Shown here piece by piece: positions 1 to 13,492 of a DNA stretch of 64,000 bases. This DNA comes from Agrypnia vestita (Eukaryota > Arthropoda > Insecta > Trichoptera > Phryganeidae), in assembly GCA_016648135.1 (NCBI GenBank), contig JADDOH010002052.1, positions 1 through 64,000 of the forward strand, in the 5' to 3' direction. The notes under the pieces were generated by a model. The model was not told the DNA's origin. It made no database searches and saw only the letters and a list, made by a program, of their open reading frames with translations. The position numbers and the translations under genes were made by a program. The number at the start of each line of letters is the position of its first letter. Position 1 is the first letter of the stretch.

Positions 1-1
1 G

Positions 2-3000
2 ATTCTGGTACAGGAACAGTACACGAGGCAGAGCAAGTCTCCCGGGATTGAGGCGCCCCTCGTTATGATCGAGGAGGGTGTTTCGCCGGGTGCAGGTATA
101 TTGGTCGATACTAGTCGCCTGAAACCCCTGTACCTGGCACACCTCTCCGATAGGTATCGAGTGTGCGCCTCCGTCGTGCTTGAAGGGATCGAAATATATT
201 TTATCTCGGTTTACTTCAAGTACGGCGACCCTGTGGGCCCTCACATTCTAGGTCTCTCCCGTACCCTGGATGAATTAAAAGGGAAGCATGTGTTGATTTA
301 TGGAGACTTTAATGCTCGGTCTCCCCTCTGGCATGATCACTCTGGGCAGCACAATAACTACGATCGTAGAATCGCCGTTGAGGGGTTCATCGCTTGTTAC
401 GGCCTGAATATCCTCAACGAGGCAGGTTCACTGCCAACATTTGCAGGGTATGCCGGTGGGGAGAGTCGCGTTGATCTCTCCTTATGTACGAATAATATGC
501 TGGGACTTGTCAAAGACTGGAGAGTGTTGGACGGTGCGATTGAGTGTGACCACCGCCTAATCACTTTTCATCTCTCTTGAGTCCCAGCGAGAATCGCAAG
601 AGACACATGGACGTTTAAATCCAGGGACGTGGACTGGGACGCTTTTGGATCAACCCTGAATGAGGAACTATTAGGTATTTATGAGAGAAGTGTAAGAGAT
701 CCAACCCTGGTTGGTGAGCTCTTAAACGAGGCTGTAGTGAGATCGGCCAACTCCATTATCGGTCGCACTCGCCCGGGGAAAAATTTTTCAGCCCGCTGGT
801 GGACTACTGACCTGGGGGTGCTGCGGGCTGCCTACCGTCGGGCCTATCGGCGTTGCGGGGTTGTTCGTCAGGGTCTTGCTGCTCCTATGGTGCAGCAAAC
901 CCTGGTGGAGGAGCTCCGTGTAGCTAGGTCGGCTTACACGGCGGCGATCCGTAGCGCCAAACGGGCCCACTGGCAACAGTGGGTGACCGAGATTGGGAAT
1001 GCCGATCCTTACCAGGCGTATCACTGGGCTTGTCCGGAGAAGTGTCGGAAACCCCGTTGCTCTCCTTTCCAGGATCACTCTCGGCGGAAGGACGACGGAT
1101 GGTCTGATCTCCACCCTGGATGGGCTCTTGGAGAAACTTGTGCCTCTGGAGCGGACTGGAGGGGAGGAAGGTCATCACCGGCTTGTCCGTGCCCTGGCCC
1201 GTCTCCCAACTAGCTCTGTGCTGCTAGAGTCTCAAGTGCCACCACCTGTGACGGGAGCTGAGCTGAGCGTCATTTTTAGGAACCTAGGTCCTGGGAAGGC
1301 TCCCGGTGTGGACAAGATTACGGGGGCGATAGCGAAGAATGTTTGGAGGTATGCCAGTAAAGAAGTTTTGTTTGTGATGAATAAGTGCATTAGTGTAGGA
1401 GTTTTTCCTACCGTATGGAAGAGAGGTGTGCTCTCAATCATACCCAAAGGGAACTCCAAACCTCGGTCAGATCCAGGTGCGTATCGCCCAATCACACTCC
1501 TTCCTGTTTTCGGGAAGGTGCTTGAGACGGTGATCCGGAACAGGCTTGAGAGAAATCTCTCGCCTGCCTGTGACCGACAGTTTGGGTTTGTCAGGGGTAG
1601 GTCAACGGAGCACGCCATGTTGTTTGCACGTGATTGGGTAAAGAATAATTGTAAGAAGTATGTCATAGGTATTTTCTTGGACATATCGGGTGCCTTCGAT
1701 AATGCCTGGTGGGAGATGATTTTTACCAAGCTGAAGGTCCGGCAGTGTCCGGGGTATCTCTTTGACATTGTCAAAAGTTACCTCGGTGATCGTACCGTGA
1801 CCCTCAGCTATGGTGGATTATCCCGCACCAGGCCTCTGGACATGGGTTGCCCTCAGGGTTCGGTTCTAGGACCGACTCTGTGGAACATCCTCTTTGACGA
1901 CCTGTTACTGCTTCCGCTACCGGTGGACTGCACGACTATAGCCTACGCGGATGATGCTCTCCTGCTCGTTTCTGGACAAACTCGCAGAGAATTAGAGGAA
2001 AAGGGTAATAGGTCAATTGCGATGATTTCTGACTGGTGTAAAAGAAACAAGTTAGCTCTGGCGCCTTCGAAAACGGTTGCTCTGAAGATGAAGGGTGGCT
2101 TGAGTCAGGTTAGAAATCCGATCGTGAAAATGGGAAGCACAAATATCAAATTTGAAAGAAATTTTAAGTATCTGGGAGTGACCTTTGATATGTCGGGCTC
2201 CTTCCTGACTCATGTCAAGACTATCTCCGAACGAGCGGGGGTCTTCTTCACCTACATGAAGAGGATGAGCATTGCAGAGTGGGGCATCCGTTCGCCTGCT
2301 ATGCGACTAGTCTATAAGGCTCCATACATGGCCGAAGTCACGTATGCTGCTCAGGTCTGGTCGCATAGACTCCGAACTAGGGTGGTCGCTGCAGCACTCA
2401 ACAGTGGTCAGAGAGTGCCCCTGTTGGCGCTGACGGGAGCTTATCGGACTGTGTCTGGGCAGGCCCTCCCAGTATTAGCGGGGGTGCTCCCTGCTGATCT
2501 GGAGGTCTTAGAGACCAGCGCTCGCCGTAATTTGAGGCGGGGCCTGGAAGTTGACTACTTTGGTAGGACTCTCAGGCTCCTGGAAAACGAGCGGACTGGG
2601 GAGTTGGGCAGACGAATTAGGTTAATTACGTTAGAAGTCTGGCAAGAAAGATGGGACGCCGCCACCACTGGGAGATGGACCCATTCCTTCTTCCCGAGGG
2701 TGATGGTGAAAGAGAGAAAGGGGTCCGGAGGGTATTTTCCGGCTCTGGATCACTACACAGCACAAATACTGTCGGGCCATGGTGAGTTCAGGTCCAAATT
2801 ACATGATCTTGAACTCTCCACTCACCCTTGGTGCGCCTGCGCTCGTGTGGCCCAGACCCCGGAACATATCCTCTGGGATTATGCTCTGTTGAGGGATGCT
2901 AGAGAGGACTTGATTGAAGGTATAAACGGGCCGCTTGAGACAGGTCGGCATCCCACAAATGTCGTCCTGGTGAGAAATGAGTCTAACTTTAGACATCTTA

Positions 3001-3059
3001 AAGACTTTGTTGGAACTTGGGTGTCCCGCTGGGAGATCCTACGGGGCCCTGCTCCGTAG
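2..3059 (+). pseudogene. ORF2 endonuclease-reverse transcriptase, disrupted
   Basis: The endonuclease part is read in one frame from base 2. It shows YGDFNARSPLWHD, SRVDLSLCTN and CDHRLITFHLS, which match the catalytic Asp/Asn, Ser-Asp and Asp-His motifs of this nuclease family. An in-frame TGA lies at 578-580. Reading then continues in the same frame to about 1040, where a frameshift moves it to the frame that stays open to the TAG at 3057-3059. The reverse transcriptase has GKAPGVDKITG, the D-containing FLDISGAFDNAWW, the GCPQGSVLGP block and the YADD active site (codons from 1944). A C-terminal zinc-knuckle-like stretch (WCACARVAQTPEHILWDYA) lacks the usual last cysteine. One stop and one frameshift make it a pseudogene. 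Confidence 0.85.
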
Positions 3060-3824
3060 TTTTTCCTGAACCAGTGTTTGAACCGTCGGTGATGATTTCT
3101 TTGGTCACGAATCTTTTATGTTTTTATTATTTTTTCTTTGTCTTTTTCCCTCCACGGAGGGGTTGTGTTTTTTACGTCCTGCGCCCTGTTTGGGTGATGT
3201 ATTTTATTTAAATTTTATTATTGGTATTATATTGTATTGTTATTTTTGAAATAAAGATTAATATGCGCGGGACAATGAAGGTTTTGTGCGACCGACTCGC
3301 CCGGTTTTCATCTCTGCTGTTGTATTGATGAAGGCCGAGCGAGGAGGTCGCTTTAGCATAAAATAATGCCAACCAGGCGGCGAAAGTGCTGGGCCGATAT
3401 GGACGCTTTTGCGCATAGAACGGCTCAGGGTATGTGGTGGGTCCCCTTCATTGCCCTACGGTGATCCGCAGCCGTTCTACCCTGGCCCTCTTGGGCCGGG
3501 CGGCAAGCCTCACGGGCCTTTAAGTGCGCTCTTAATAGGGTGAACCAAGCTCTCCTCGCGCACCACACACGTGGTGTAATGGGTGGTGGACTGCGGTCCC
3601 ACCTTACTCTCGGCGAGATGCTCTTGCCCTCGGGAGTCACCCGTCCACAGCTATACCACCCTCTAATAGCCGGCGCAGCTTCTTGCCTCCTTGGGTCCTT
3701 AATCAATTTGGCGGCTACTCCCCTGGCTCTTTGCTATTTGGGCCCTTTTTACCAAGATAGCAGATGTCCTGCAGCCATATTGCCACTTGGGTCACCATCA
3801 AGTTGGCGGCTGCTCCCCTCTTCT

Positions 3825-4066
3825 GGCCTGGGGCGGCCCTTTGCCACTTGGGTCTTTCACCAAGATGACAGATATGACCCCTCTTTCTGGCCTGGGGCGG
3901 CCCTTTGCCACTTGGGTCTTCCACCAAGATGACAGATATGACCCCTCTTTCTGGCCTGGGGCGGCCCTTTGCCACTTGGGTCTTTCACCAAGATGACAGA
4001 TACGACCCCTCTTTCTGGCCTGGGGCGGCCCTTTGCCACTTGGGTCTTTCACCAAGATGACAGATG
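3825..4066 (+). repeat. 64-bp tandem repeat, about 3.8 copies
   Basis: Copies start at 3825, 3889, 3953 and 4017 with GGCCTGGGGCGGCCC, an exact 64-bp period and only a few substitutions. They lie in the presumed 3' untranslated region of the R1-like element. The open frames seen across them follow from the repeat and are not taken as genes. Confidence 0.9.
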
Positions 4067-4255
4067 TGTCATAGCGCAGCCTTCTTGCCTCCTCGGGTCC
4101 TTCATCAAGTTGGCGGCTACTCCCCTGGCTCTTTGCTACTTGGGCACTTTTCACCAAGTAGCAGATACCTTATTCCTGCAGCTATTTCGCCACTTGGGTC
4201 ACCATCAAGTAGGCGGCTGCTCTACTGGCTGCTAAAATAAATTTATATCATCACA

Positions 4256-7200
4256 TTTTTTTTTTAATGAAATGACTTCTTCTAACATCAAAAAAAATGT
4301 GTTTCCCTTCACGACCGATACCCTCCGCACGCCTGCCCGTGGATATTTGTGCCAGAGCAGCACTTATGGGGCCAAAGAGCCGCACTTTTCCGACCCCTGG
4401 TTTAAGATAATAAACAAAAATCGAATTCTCACATATTCAACAGTTTACATAAGAACCGTCGATATGGCACATTTAGTATTAAAAATAACCAACAGGAAAT
4501 CAATAAGATTTCAGTGTCTTATTTTTAGAATTTTGGAAATATGTTTCCTGCCTGAGAAGGTTATCAATATTCGAATCACTGAGACGCCTTCTCAGTTTAC
4601 AACCAATGGAAGACGCAGCAGAAAATGCTCTTTCAGGCTCAAAGCTTGTGATAGGAATGGTATCAAGCATTTATACATTTTTTTAAGATAGGGATCTCGA
4701 ATTGCAATTCAACAGATGTACATTTTGCCATAATACATAATTAAACAAAATAAAAAACATTGCATAAAAATCATATAAAAATAATATATTCAGCCAACTC
4801 TACATTTATTATTAATAATGACGTACTTATTTAAAAGTAATATTAGTCATGCTGAAGCGGACACAATGATTTTAACCAACAATATAATGTCTCGACTCGA
4901 GCAGCGTTTTATTTCACTCACACCTATGTATGTGTGAGTAAAAAAAGTGCGACCAGACCAGCACACACAATTAGATGATTCTGACACACAGATCACTAAT
5001 TATATTAATAATATTCCCTTTTGAAATAATTTTTTGTATCCATCTCGAAAATCCTGGGATAAAGGTTTTTCAGTCCCGTTGCAGTACCAGAAAATCGTTT
5101 TGTACAGGGGAAAATAAAACTCTATTTAATTGGATGTATATATATTTATGGGTAAGTTTTATATATTTTTTCTATAAAAATGTTGACCAAGTTTATTGAA
5201 ATAAAGTTACATTAATAAATACAGTTATAAATCTGCTAACCAATGAAATATGCGTAAGTAACAAACATATTCGAGGCAGTTTGCATTTTATCATACAAAA
5301 AGTAACATTAAGGCACCCAATTTTTAAAACATTTTGAAATAAGCAGTTATTTATCTATACATTATATAATACGTCATATAAAGAATAGTTTATCAATACT
5401 TCTGCGGTTATAATATTCAATATGTACAAAAATAATTTGAAGTATTATGTTGGTGCCGTGTAAATTATCTACTCAAAAGTGAAATGCTTTTTGATTCAAG
5501 GCGCTTTTAAAAACATTTGGGGAATGTCTGCGGTTTGTGCTGTTGACAAAGATGGAAGAAGTTATAGTAAGCACACTCGATCGATGCGTATAATCAAATA
5601 TTTCTAAAATTTATTGCTAATAGCAAAACGATAGCCGCACTTTAAAAAATAATTTTTTAATTCATAAATTAATTTTCAATCTGCAAGAAATTATAAGTGT
5701 ATTATTAAATCAGATTTTTTTTTGTTTACACAGGAACCAAAAAATAGAGTATGTATTTGAGTAATATGTATACATATGTATTAAAGATTTTTAAATGTAA
5801 AATTTTACGTAAATAGAGTTATTATTGTTTCTATTAACATTAATATGTAAAAAAAAGATATATAATTTGAAAAATAACATGTTTAGTACAAGTTGTATGC
5901 ATTTGCGGATAACAAAAATGGTACCACCTCAAAATTCAGGAATTATTTGACTGATATGTATAGTGAATTTGTATGTTTGTTGTAAAAAAAAATAGTGATA
6001 ATTTGAAAAGTGAATACAGAATGTCAAAGTACAAATGATTTGCAAAGTATTCAATTAAGGCACTTTATTATCATATTATTAAATACATAATGTGACATCT
6101 GGCGACTCCACAAGTAAACATAAAATAATATTTACGTAATAAACTGATCATAGCTAAAAAAATACTGCAGTCGTAAAAATTGTGTAATGATTCTTGCCCT
6201 TGAATATCGTATGCAGATAGAAAATATTTGCATTCACTCAATTAATTAATAATAACAGATTTGACAAAATAAGATTATACATTTTGCAGAAAATGCTGCG
6301 AAACATGAATAAAAATATCGACTATAATCTAATGTCTATAGGTGTTTTAGTATTTTTTCAACATTATGTTTGCCTTGACTTCAAAGTCTTCCCTGTGCTG
6401 TATAAATCCCAATAAAAATGAATCGTCAGAAATATTACAGATCGACTAAATGGATGTTAGAATTATACAGTTCAACAGAAATACACTGAAGGAAAAAAAT
6501 AATAGACAAACGGTAAATTTATATACGCTGCATTTAATTTTTACATTACACATTCTATGCTTTTTTAAATAAAGATTTAAGTACCTAATGTGAAACCATA
6601 GATATAGTACGTCTATGTTTGAAACAAATTAAAATTATAAAATAAATGTTTCACATTAGCAATTTGATTCATAGCAAAACTAATTCAAACCAACCATGAT
6701 GAAATCAATGCAATAAAAAAAAATTGTTATAATTTATTCCGGAGAATGTACTCTCGATGTATTATGCCGAACACATAAAAACAATCCTGGTACGTTACAA
6801 TTGACTTCAAATTAATTATGTGTCTCAAGGAAATTAAAGAAAAACGGCAAGCATATTTGATTGTCTGTCATGCTTCTTATTTTAGTGCAGGATTTGTTTT
6901 TGAAGTAAAAATTAATTAAAATTATCCAACATCCAATTATGTATGTACATAAATATGTATATCCCACCATATATATTTTTTCTGTTAATTTTAAGTATCC
7001 CTGTATTACATTATATTAATAAGGCGCATACATGTGCTTCTGTGCAAGTGCATAATATCAACATTAGAATAATAACAAACCCAAAAGGAGAATTGAATGA
7101 AGTGAATGCTCTATTATTATGTGTTCCTCTTGATGACTATAATGATCAAAACAAGTTGGGTGACTCAGAATAATATATCTTTTATTTTAGATTTAGGGCA

Positions 7201-8888
7201 CAGCATTTAATGTTTGTACATTTTATCTTGAAAATTTCCCTTCAATATTTTGTAATTAAAATTGTGATCAGTGTTGCCATCTCTCTAAAGATGATCCCCC
7301 TGCTTTCCAAAAATGCAACGAGGATAAGTAAAAACAATAATTATTAATCTTTTTTCTTGTAAATTTTATTAAAAAATAAAGATGAATAAACAAATTAAGC
7401 GTCACCTCAATATTCACACTATTTTCAAGCCAAGCCAAATGCTTATTCTATGAAAATAGGATTATCTTGCTAATCTCTTGGGATAAAGCTCAAACTTAAA
7501 TGTATATTTCATATTACTCTTTGTAGCTTCTAGGATGTTTTATTTGTTTGCTATGGAATTATAATTCTTTGCATGGAACTTTTAAATCACTGCAAGGTAA
7601 TACGATGTCTTCAGGAGCCAATCAATTCCTTCCATGAGTTAAATTTTGAGAAAGTTCTCTCAATGTGGAAAGCAGGATACGTAATATAAATTAGATATTG
7701 TGCATGCTTGTAAAAAATACATTTTTATGGAAAAATGACAATTAGGCATTATATTTCTCAATTGCAATTATCGATTGCGCAATATAAATGTTAGGTCTCT
7801 TGGAAAACCAGACTACTCAGGTGAAATTTGGTCAGATGGCAGCACTGATCGAACAAGATCAAAGATGCTCCCCTTGTCCCACTAACCGGCTAGTTGATAT
7901 TTCTACATTCGAATATTAAAACAGGAAATACGTGGCAAGTTTTACATAATAATATTTTGCATGCACTTTTTATACATTTTTATTTAGTACTTAAAAAGTT
8001 TGTAAATTACCGATAGACTACATCGCAGCTGAAGCTAAAAGTTTTGAATAATTTTGGATCTAAATGAATATATTATATGCTATCAAATAATTTGCTAAAG
8101 ATCAGTATATTAAATTGTCAACATTTAATTGTAAATGTGTATTGTAAAATAAAGACAATACTGAATGTAAGAATATTATACTAGCAATGGAACACAACCA
8201 ACTGTATTGAGATAAATAGCAATTGAAAGTAAATGTGATGAATTGAAAAAGTAAAAGATCTTCCCGCTGAAACCACGAGTACCCAAGCACAATGTGTCCA
8301 GAAATAATTTCATTGACATGCGCTAATGTTGTGATAATTTGATAATCTATTGAATTCAAGATCCTGGGAAATAAAAGGAGCTGGAAGGTTTTATTAGACC
8401 AAATCAAACCCTATGTACTGCATATTAATAAAAAGTCTGTTATATTGATACACTGAACAGTGGGCTTTAAAAAATTCACTTAAAACAGCAAAATCTCTAA
8501 ACTAATAATATTTTGGGATATTCTCTGTATCAATTCAACTCCATCTCTAATGTCATTTTCTCCAATATGTATATATGTATGCAAAAATGAAACCGTCTGG
8601 GCATGGAAAGATAATTTACTGTGTATATCAGAGATTCCCAGGATATTATGCCTGCATTGCATCTGCCCTCCAACGATGATGTTTCTATTTACTGCAGAAT
8701 CCGTCACCGAGACTGGTGTGTTGTGTTGATTTGTAAGTGTCAAAGTGACGGTTTACAAAAGAACCATTTTTTACCTTGTATATTGTTAGTGTAAGTATCA
8801 CCATGTGCTGAAAATGAGATCGTGACGTGTTAAAACAAAAGGAATATAATAAACTTTATTGAATATCTTATTTATAGTGACAAACAAT
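4256..8888. other. AT-rich non-coding stretch
   Basis: No gene was recognised on either strand. The sequence is strongly AT-rich with many short poly-A and poly-T runs. A short hairpin (ACTCACAC paired with GTGTGAGT) lies at about 4917-4940. If stan continues past the left edge, all of this is intron. Short open frames here, for example at 6943-7173 and 8480-8743, show no recognisable domain. Confidence 0.6.
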
Positions 8889-9523
8889 CGGCCGTATTCC
8901 GAAAATAGCAATACATATTGGGATATTAAGATTATTATCCAAAAACTTAATAGACGAGAATGAAAAAAAATAAACGAGATGTAGGTATACATTGGTGTTC
9001 GGTGTACTCATATATAACGAGATTTGAATATTTTCACATATGTCTCTCAAAATAAATACCTTTATTTGCAGTGTCTGATGTCTGCAATGCTTTAAGAAAA
9101 GTGATTTCTCTGGTGCCTTCTTATCTGTCTGACAGAGCTTCAAACGGATTATCAAAGTACCTATAGCAAACATAATCTCACAATTCTCATGTTTCGACTA
9201 AAATTACATGAAATAAGTAATAATGCTATATTTAAAGTATATAGAAAAAAGATTATTTCATATACATTTATTAATTTCTTCTCCCACACCATCCTGATGT
9301 AAAATTATTGCAAAATTGTCATTGTCGCGTTGGACTTGTATATATATTTTTAAGTTTGATGGATAATCGTCATGTCTCGAGTCGCAATGTCACCCTCTCT
9401 CTCAAGTAAAAAGTTAAAGAAACAAACACCGAAGTGTCATTTATTTTATTTTTTATTCTCGTCTTTTAAGTGTTGGGATAACAATCTTATGATCCCAATA
9501 TTGCTATTTTCAGAATACGGCCA
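8889..9523. mobile_element. MITE-like element with long terminal inverted repeats
   Basis: The left arm begins GGCCGTATTCCGAAAATAGC at 8890. The right arm ends with its near-complement at 9522. The arms match imperfectly over about 80 bp, with small indels. The interior has no transposase-like coding sequence. The core of the arm (GTATTC-GAAAATAGCAAT) also occurs inside the inverted-repeat element at 29824-30695, so the two are probably related. Confidence 0.6.
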
Positions 9524-11810
9524 AATATTTTGTTCTTTCAAAAGTATACAATTTAGGTGTGCATGTTTGCTATAACTTTTCAATAACAATGCAATATTAT
9601 TGAAAACATGGCAATCCCTCAAGTTTGTTACAACTCGATCATGACAAAAAAAACATATTCAAAACAAAACATTCCTCAGAAAAGCACCCTTTAATTTTTT
9701 TCTCAAGATAGAGAATGAAATAAGGGTATTTCTAGAACAAGAAGCAATGGCTAATAAGGTTTAAAAAATATATAAGCAAACTTTGGACTGCAGTTATAAT
9801 TTTATATTCTAGGTAAATAAATATATTAAATTTGATATGCTTTTCATACTATAACAGTTAAATGAAATATGCACTACTATCATTTGAAGTAATATAAAAT
9901 TAATATTATGTATATGCATATATATACAGGCTGGCTAATCATCCGAATTTCATGGGTGTCTTCTTCATTTAATTTTCAATGGAAATTAAAAAAAAAATTA
10001 AATTCTCTTGTAAAATGTTGGATAATCATTGAATGATTATAACCCTGTGACAAAAATAAATTTGAGATGTTCATACATAATGGTAAAATGTAAGACATTT
10101 ATAACAATAAAAACATACAATGAATCAAAAGTAGTAGACCCTCTTTTTTAAAAATGAGTGAATAATAATTTGCTTTTTGTCAATACACTAAAGATGCTCA
10201 TAATACATTGTCCCTTTCATTACGTACACTTTAATTATTTGTAGTCGCGAAGAGTTGGACATCTACGAAATTTGTTCCAAACAATATAAGGCCAATGTGT
10301 CAGTACAGTACTGACCTACTTCCAACGCGATAGAGATATTGTGTTTCGTGACAGCCGGCCGCGAAATGATGAAGTGATTGGTCAAAACTGACATCCAATA
10401 TGTTCTACGCCAATCGCTAGCAAGGATTTAAAACTGAATTAAATCTGACCAGTTGGCAGTTGGAAAAGCGTATTGTGCCGGTGTTTTTTCTACTAAGAAT
10501 TGATATTCTTTTCGCGTGGTTGTAATAACCGACGAATCAGTTCACATCAGCGTTTCGGAATAGACGTATCAATCAAATCACAGAGAAAACTCAAAGGATG
10601 TGAAGTACATTTTTAATTTAAAAACAATAAATTTATCTAACCCAAGAATTTGGACATCTAGCTACGTGATACATACACATTTATGTATACATATTTAGAT
10701 ATAAACAAAAATAAACATTTAAAATAAGAATTAAACAATCATAAGATGAAAGGAAGTATGTACTACTAAGCAATATGGCTACAATTATAATTTCAAGACT
10801 TAAAAAGAATATCATCTTTAAATGCTTTTAAAAATACTCGCAAAAGTATGTATTTATACATAACATTAATCTAGTTTCGAAATACATATCTGCTTCTCGA
10901 TATTACAATATACTACATGCGAAAGCTATTTTTTAAATCAGAATTCAAAAATTTTTCTATCAGAGATACTAAAAGTGAAATATTTTAAATTCAAAGTCAT
11001 GTGATAAAATCGAAGCTCTATGAAGAAAATAAGCTATTTTAGCTGTTGACTTGGTTTATAATATGTCTTTATCAAGATATTTTTGTAATTGAAATCTAAG
11101 GAACATTATTAGTATACTCATAACTGAAATACAATTTGTATAAAAGATTCTTAAAGTTAGATCTGCAACATCTTATTTAGTTTCAAAAGGGAAAACAAAG
11201 ACAATACAGAATAAATAACGGAGAATATCTACATTCTTTAATTAAATTTTGAACTCATGAAGAATAACAGCCTAGGATTGGTCAATTAGAAATCAATAGA
11301 GAACACTAATAGCAGTCTGAAGTTTGGTCGCCGGGCCTTGGGGCAAGGGAGTATGTACTCGGGGGCCTAAGCAAAAGAAAAAAAAATCAATACACATTTT
11401 AAAATGAAAAGGAACATTTTTGTTTTACTAATCGTGAAGTTAACTATGTATGTATTTAGTTTTAGAGTTAGTGGATTGCTTTATTCTATTAAATTTAGCC
11501 ACAAAAAAACAGGCACCGCTTTTCTAATGTTTGTACTGAACATGTTAGAAAACTAGTGATGGTATTTTAATCGGTTACACAATAACCATTATTTAAGATT
11601 TGTTTTTGATTGTATCAGTGATTGGTAACTGATTTTTCAGTATTATCGGTACTAGACAACAGTTAAATTTCAGTTACAAATCGATACATCAGATACAAAT
11701 CTAAAATAACAGTACCTTGTGTAACTGGTTAAGATAACGGTTTGACCATTATTGCCACAGCGTATAAAACTGTACAGAGATGAACTAAAACTTCTTTAGG
11801 CGAGGGGATT
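9524..11810. other. AT-rich non-coding stretch with degraded repeats
   Basis: No gene was recognised. A segment at about 9927-10050 resembles the left part of the MITE at 26300-26623 (GTGTCTTCTTCATTTAATTT against a similar string). The 10240-10600 segment is less AT-rich and may be a decayed transposon, but no family could be named. The motif TTGGACATCTA occurs at about 10255 and about 10651. Confidence 0.4.
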
Positions 11811-11999
11811 GGGTAATGGTGGAAGATAATTAAATCCCCTAGTAAACAAATCATATTTTTTACAATACATGTTGGGTAATGGTGGAAGATAATTAAATCC
11901 CCTAGTAAACAAATCATATTTTTTACAATACATGTTGGGTAATGGTGGAAGATAATTAAATCCCTTAGTAAACAAATCATATTTTTTACAATACATGTG
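11811..11999. repeat. 63-bp tandem repeat, three copies
   Basis: Copies begin at 11811, 11874 and 11937 with GGGTAATGGTGGAAGATAAT and are almost identical. Because 63 is a multiple of three, the minus strand shows a threefold 21-residue repeat in an open frame. This looks like a by-product of the repeat. Confidence 0.9.
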
Positions 12000-12418
12000 T
12001 TTTTTAAATTTTGTTCAAAACCAAGTCTCAAGTAAAAAAGTCTTTTTGTAATAAAGCGAAACTTATTTACAAAGACATTATACTTTTAAAGAGTATTTAG
12101 TTTGACCTTTTCATAACTGTTTCAAAATTTACAAGTCCAAAGTAATTTTTTTAAACAAGTCAAACATATTGGAACCAGCTGTGAAACCAGACCGTGGACC
12201 AAGTAAATTACGTTAATTCATTTCTATATATTTTAGTGGTCACTACAGAAAACAGTACCAAATTACCAAAATCAGAATAAAAAAATTATGAGTCATAAAA
12301 ATAAAAATTCAAGCTGGGCTGATTGATATATGTATGTACCAACTGTCAGATAAATGCAGAAATAAACAATATTTTAGTAAAGCACCGTATAATAATAATT
12401 GTAACTATATAATCAACT

Positions 12419-12465
12419 TACCATCATGCCATTTCATAGGGGCAGGTAGAGAGGATGGAACACAT
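12419..12465 (-). mobile_element. LINE 3' tail remnant
   Basis: On the minus strand this matches the 3' coding end shared by the LINE fragments near 28300, 32700 and 35150: the CCTCTCTACCTGCCCC and TGGCATGATGGTAA stretch. Only a short, mutated tail is visible. Confidence 0.5.
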
Positions 12466-12913
12466 TATCTTTTGTTTTAATCAACCACCTCCTATCTCAC
12501 TCACTTTCACACATCTTCTCATCCCCATAAATTAAAGCTTTTAACAGTCATATAATTTTTTGTTTTTATGTTCCGATACTGCCATGTATGAAAAATATTT
12601 TTCCATTGTCTTCACACATTTAGTGCCCAAACCATCTTAATCTAGAATACCACAATCCATTTCAGATTCGATCTTAATAAGTAGTATTTTTAAGTAAAGC
12701 TTGTGCATTTATACAATCTCAGTCTCCAATTTTACAATGGAGACCGTGGTATAAAAAGAGAGGGGTAGGCCGGCCCCAAAAAAAGGTGGGATAATGATCC
12801 CAACTGTCGGAAGTAAAATTTGGGTAAGCAACGAAATTATTATTATTGGATGGATGTAATGTCAAGTTATTAGTTACTAAAAATCAGCATCGAGTTATTA
12901 GTTATTATTAATA

Positions 12914-13161
12914 TCAAGTTATCAGCGAGCATGCATAAACATTTTAGCAGAATCTTCTAGATGGTGGTGTGATCATTGTTTCGATCTGCGCATGCGTTGA
13001 ATCATGAGTCATGATATCTTGTTATGTTGAGCTATTAATTATTATTAAATATGTGGTATGTCAAGTTCTCAGCAAGCATGCGTAAACATTTTAGCAGAAT
13101 CTAATTGGTGCTGTGATTATTGTTTCAGTCTGCGCATGCGTCGAATCACAAATCATGATAT
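12914..13161. repeat. two direct repeats of about 100 bp
   Basis: Segments 12914-13017 and 13061-13161 share AACATTTTAGCAGAATCT, TCTGCGCATGCGT and a shared TCATGATAT end, separated by about 40 bp. Each contains a GCGCATGCG near-palindrome. Origin unknown. Confidence 0.7.
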
Positions 13162-13395
13162 GAAGTTGTATCAATCTGTGAGTGCGATCCTACTATACTG
13201 GTCTTGTGCGTGGCACTGAATCACACTGTATATAGATACAAATTTTATCACAGTTTGTGATTTTTTTACCCGTTGCTAATATTTAGGGAGATCTAATTCA
13301 CCTGCTGGTGGAAGAGTAATGGCTGAAGATAACAATGATAATCTGTCCCCGTCAGTGTGGTGGGAGGGAAGAATGTAGTACGCAATAATATTCAC

Positions 13396-13492
13396 CTCAG
13401 AGAGGGCTTTCTAGGAATTCCAGAAGAGGGACGAGGAAGACCGCTGGGCCTCGGCAGTCGTTGAGCAGTCGGGGCTGGGACTTGGGGGACTG
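13396..13492 (-). CDS. exon candidate, Pro/Ser-rich with SGIP motif
   Basis: A 97-nt minus-strand exon candidate. The acceptor is a long pyrimidine tract ending TTTTTCCAG just before 13492, and the donor is CTGAG followed by GTGAAT after 13396. Joined to the upstream candidate exon at 14005-14131 the frame stays open, giving residues ending RLPRPSGLPRPSSGIPRK. The S-x-I-P core with nearby Pro and Arg resembles the EB1-binding motif of microtubule plus-end tracking proteins; this is a short-motif resemblance only. It lies in the same orientation as stan, and the host gene is not identified. It could be a gene nested in a stan intron, or a sign that the assembly joins two loci. Confidence 0.4.

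Larger units (their letters stand above)
1..4255 (+). mobile_element. R1-clade non-LTR retrotransposon, 5' part outside window
   Basis: Non-LTR retrotransposon with an apurinic-type endonuclease followed by a reverse transcriptase, in the style of the R1/TRAS group of arthropod elements. The reading frame is already open at base 2, so the element continues beyond the left edge. The coding part ends at 3059. The next 1.2 kb is GC-richer than the surroundings and is taken as 3' untranslated sequence. It contains an AATAAA at about 3250, a duplicated segment (about 3675-3825 resembles 4075-4235) and a 64-bp tandem repeat. The exact 3' end is uncertain; base composition falls sharply at about 4240. 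The copy is disrupted and probably inactive. Confidence 0.75.
12000..13395. other. non-coding stretch with repeat remnants
   Basis: No gene was recognised. It contains a minus-strand LINE tail remnant at about 12419-12465 and a pair of direct repeats at 12914-13161, both listed separately. The remainder is AT-rich. Confidence 0.5.

Noticed and set aside
3715..4157. Repetitive Gly/Pro/Lys-rich frames on the minus strand
   Set aside because: Produced by the 64-bp tandem array in the R1-like 3' region.
8480..8743. 87-codon minus-strand frame
   Set aside because: No domain, poor composition and no convincing splice sites.
10240..10600. Possible decayed transposase
   Set aside because: Frames gave no block that could be tied to a family.
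11729..12031. Minus-strand frame with a threefold 21-residue repeat
   Set aside because: It follows from a 63-bp tandem repeat; no domain, no splice or start context.
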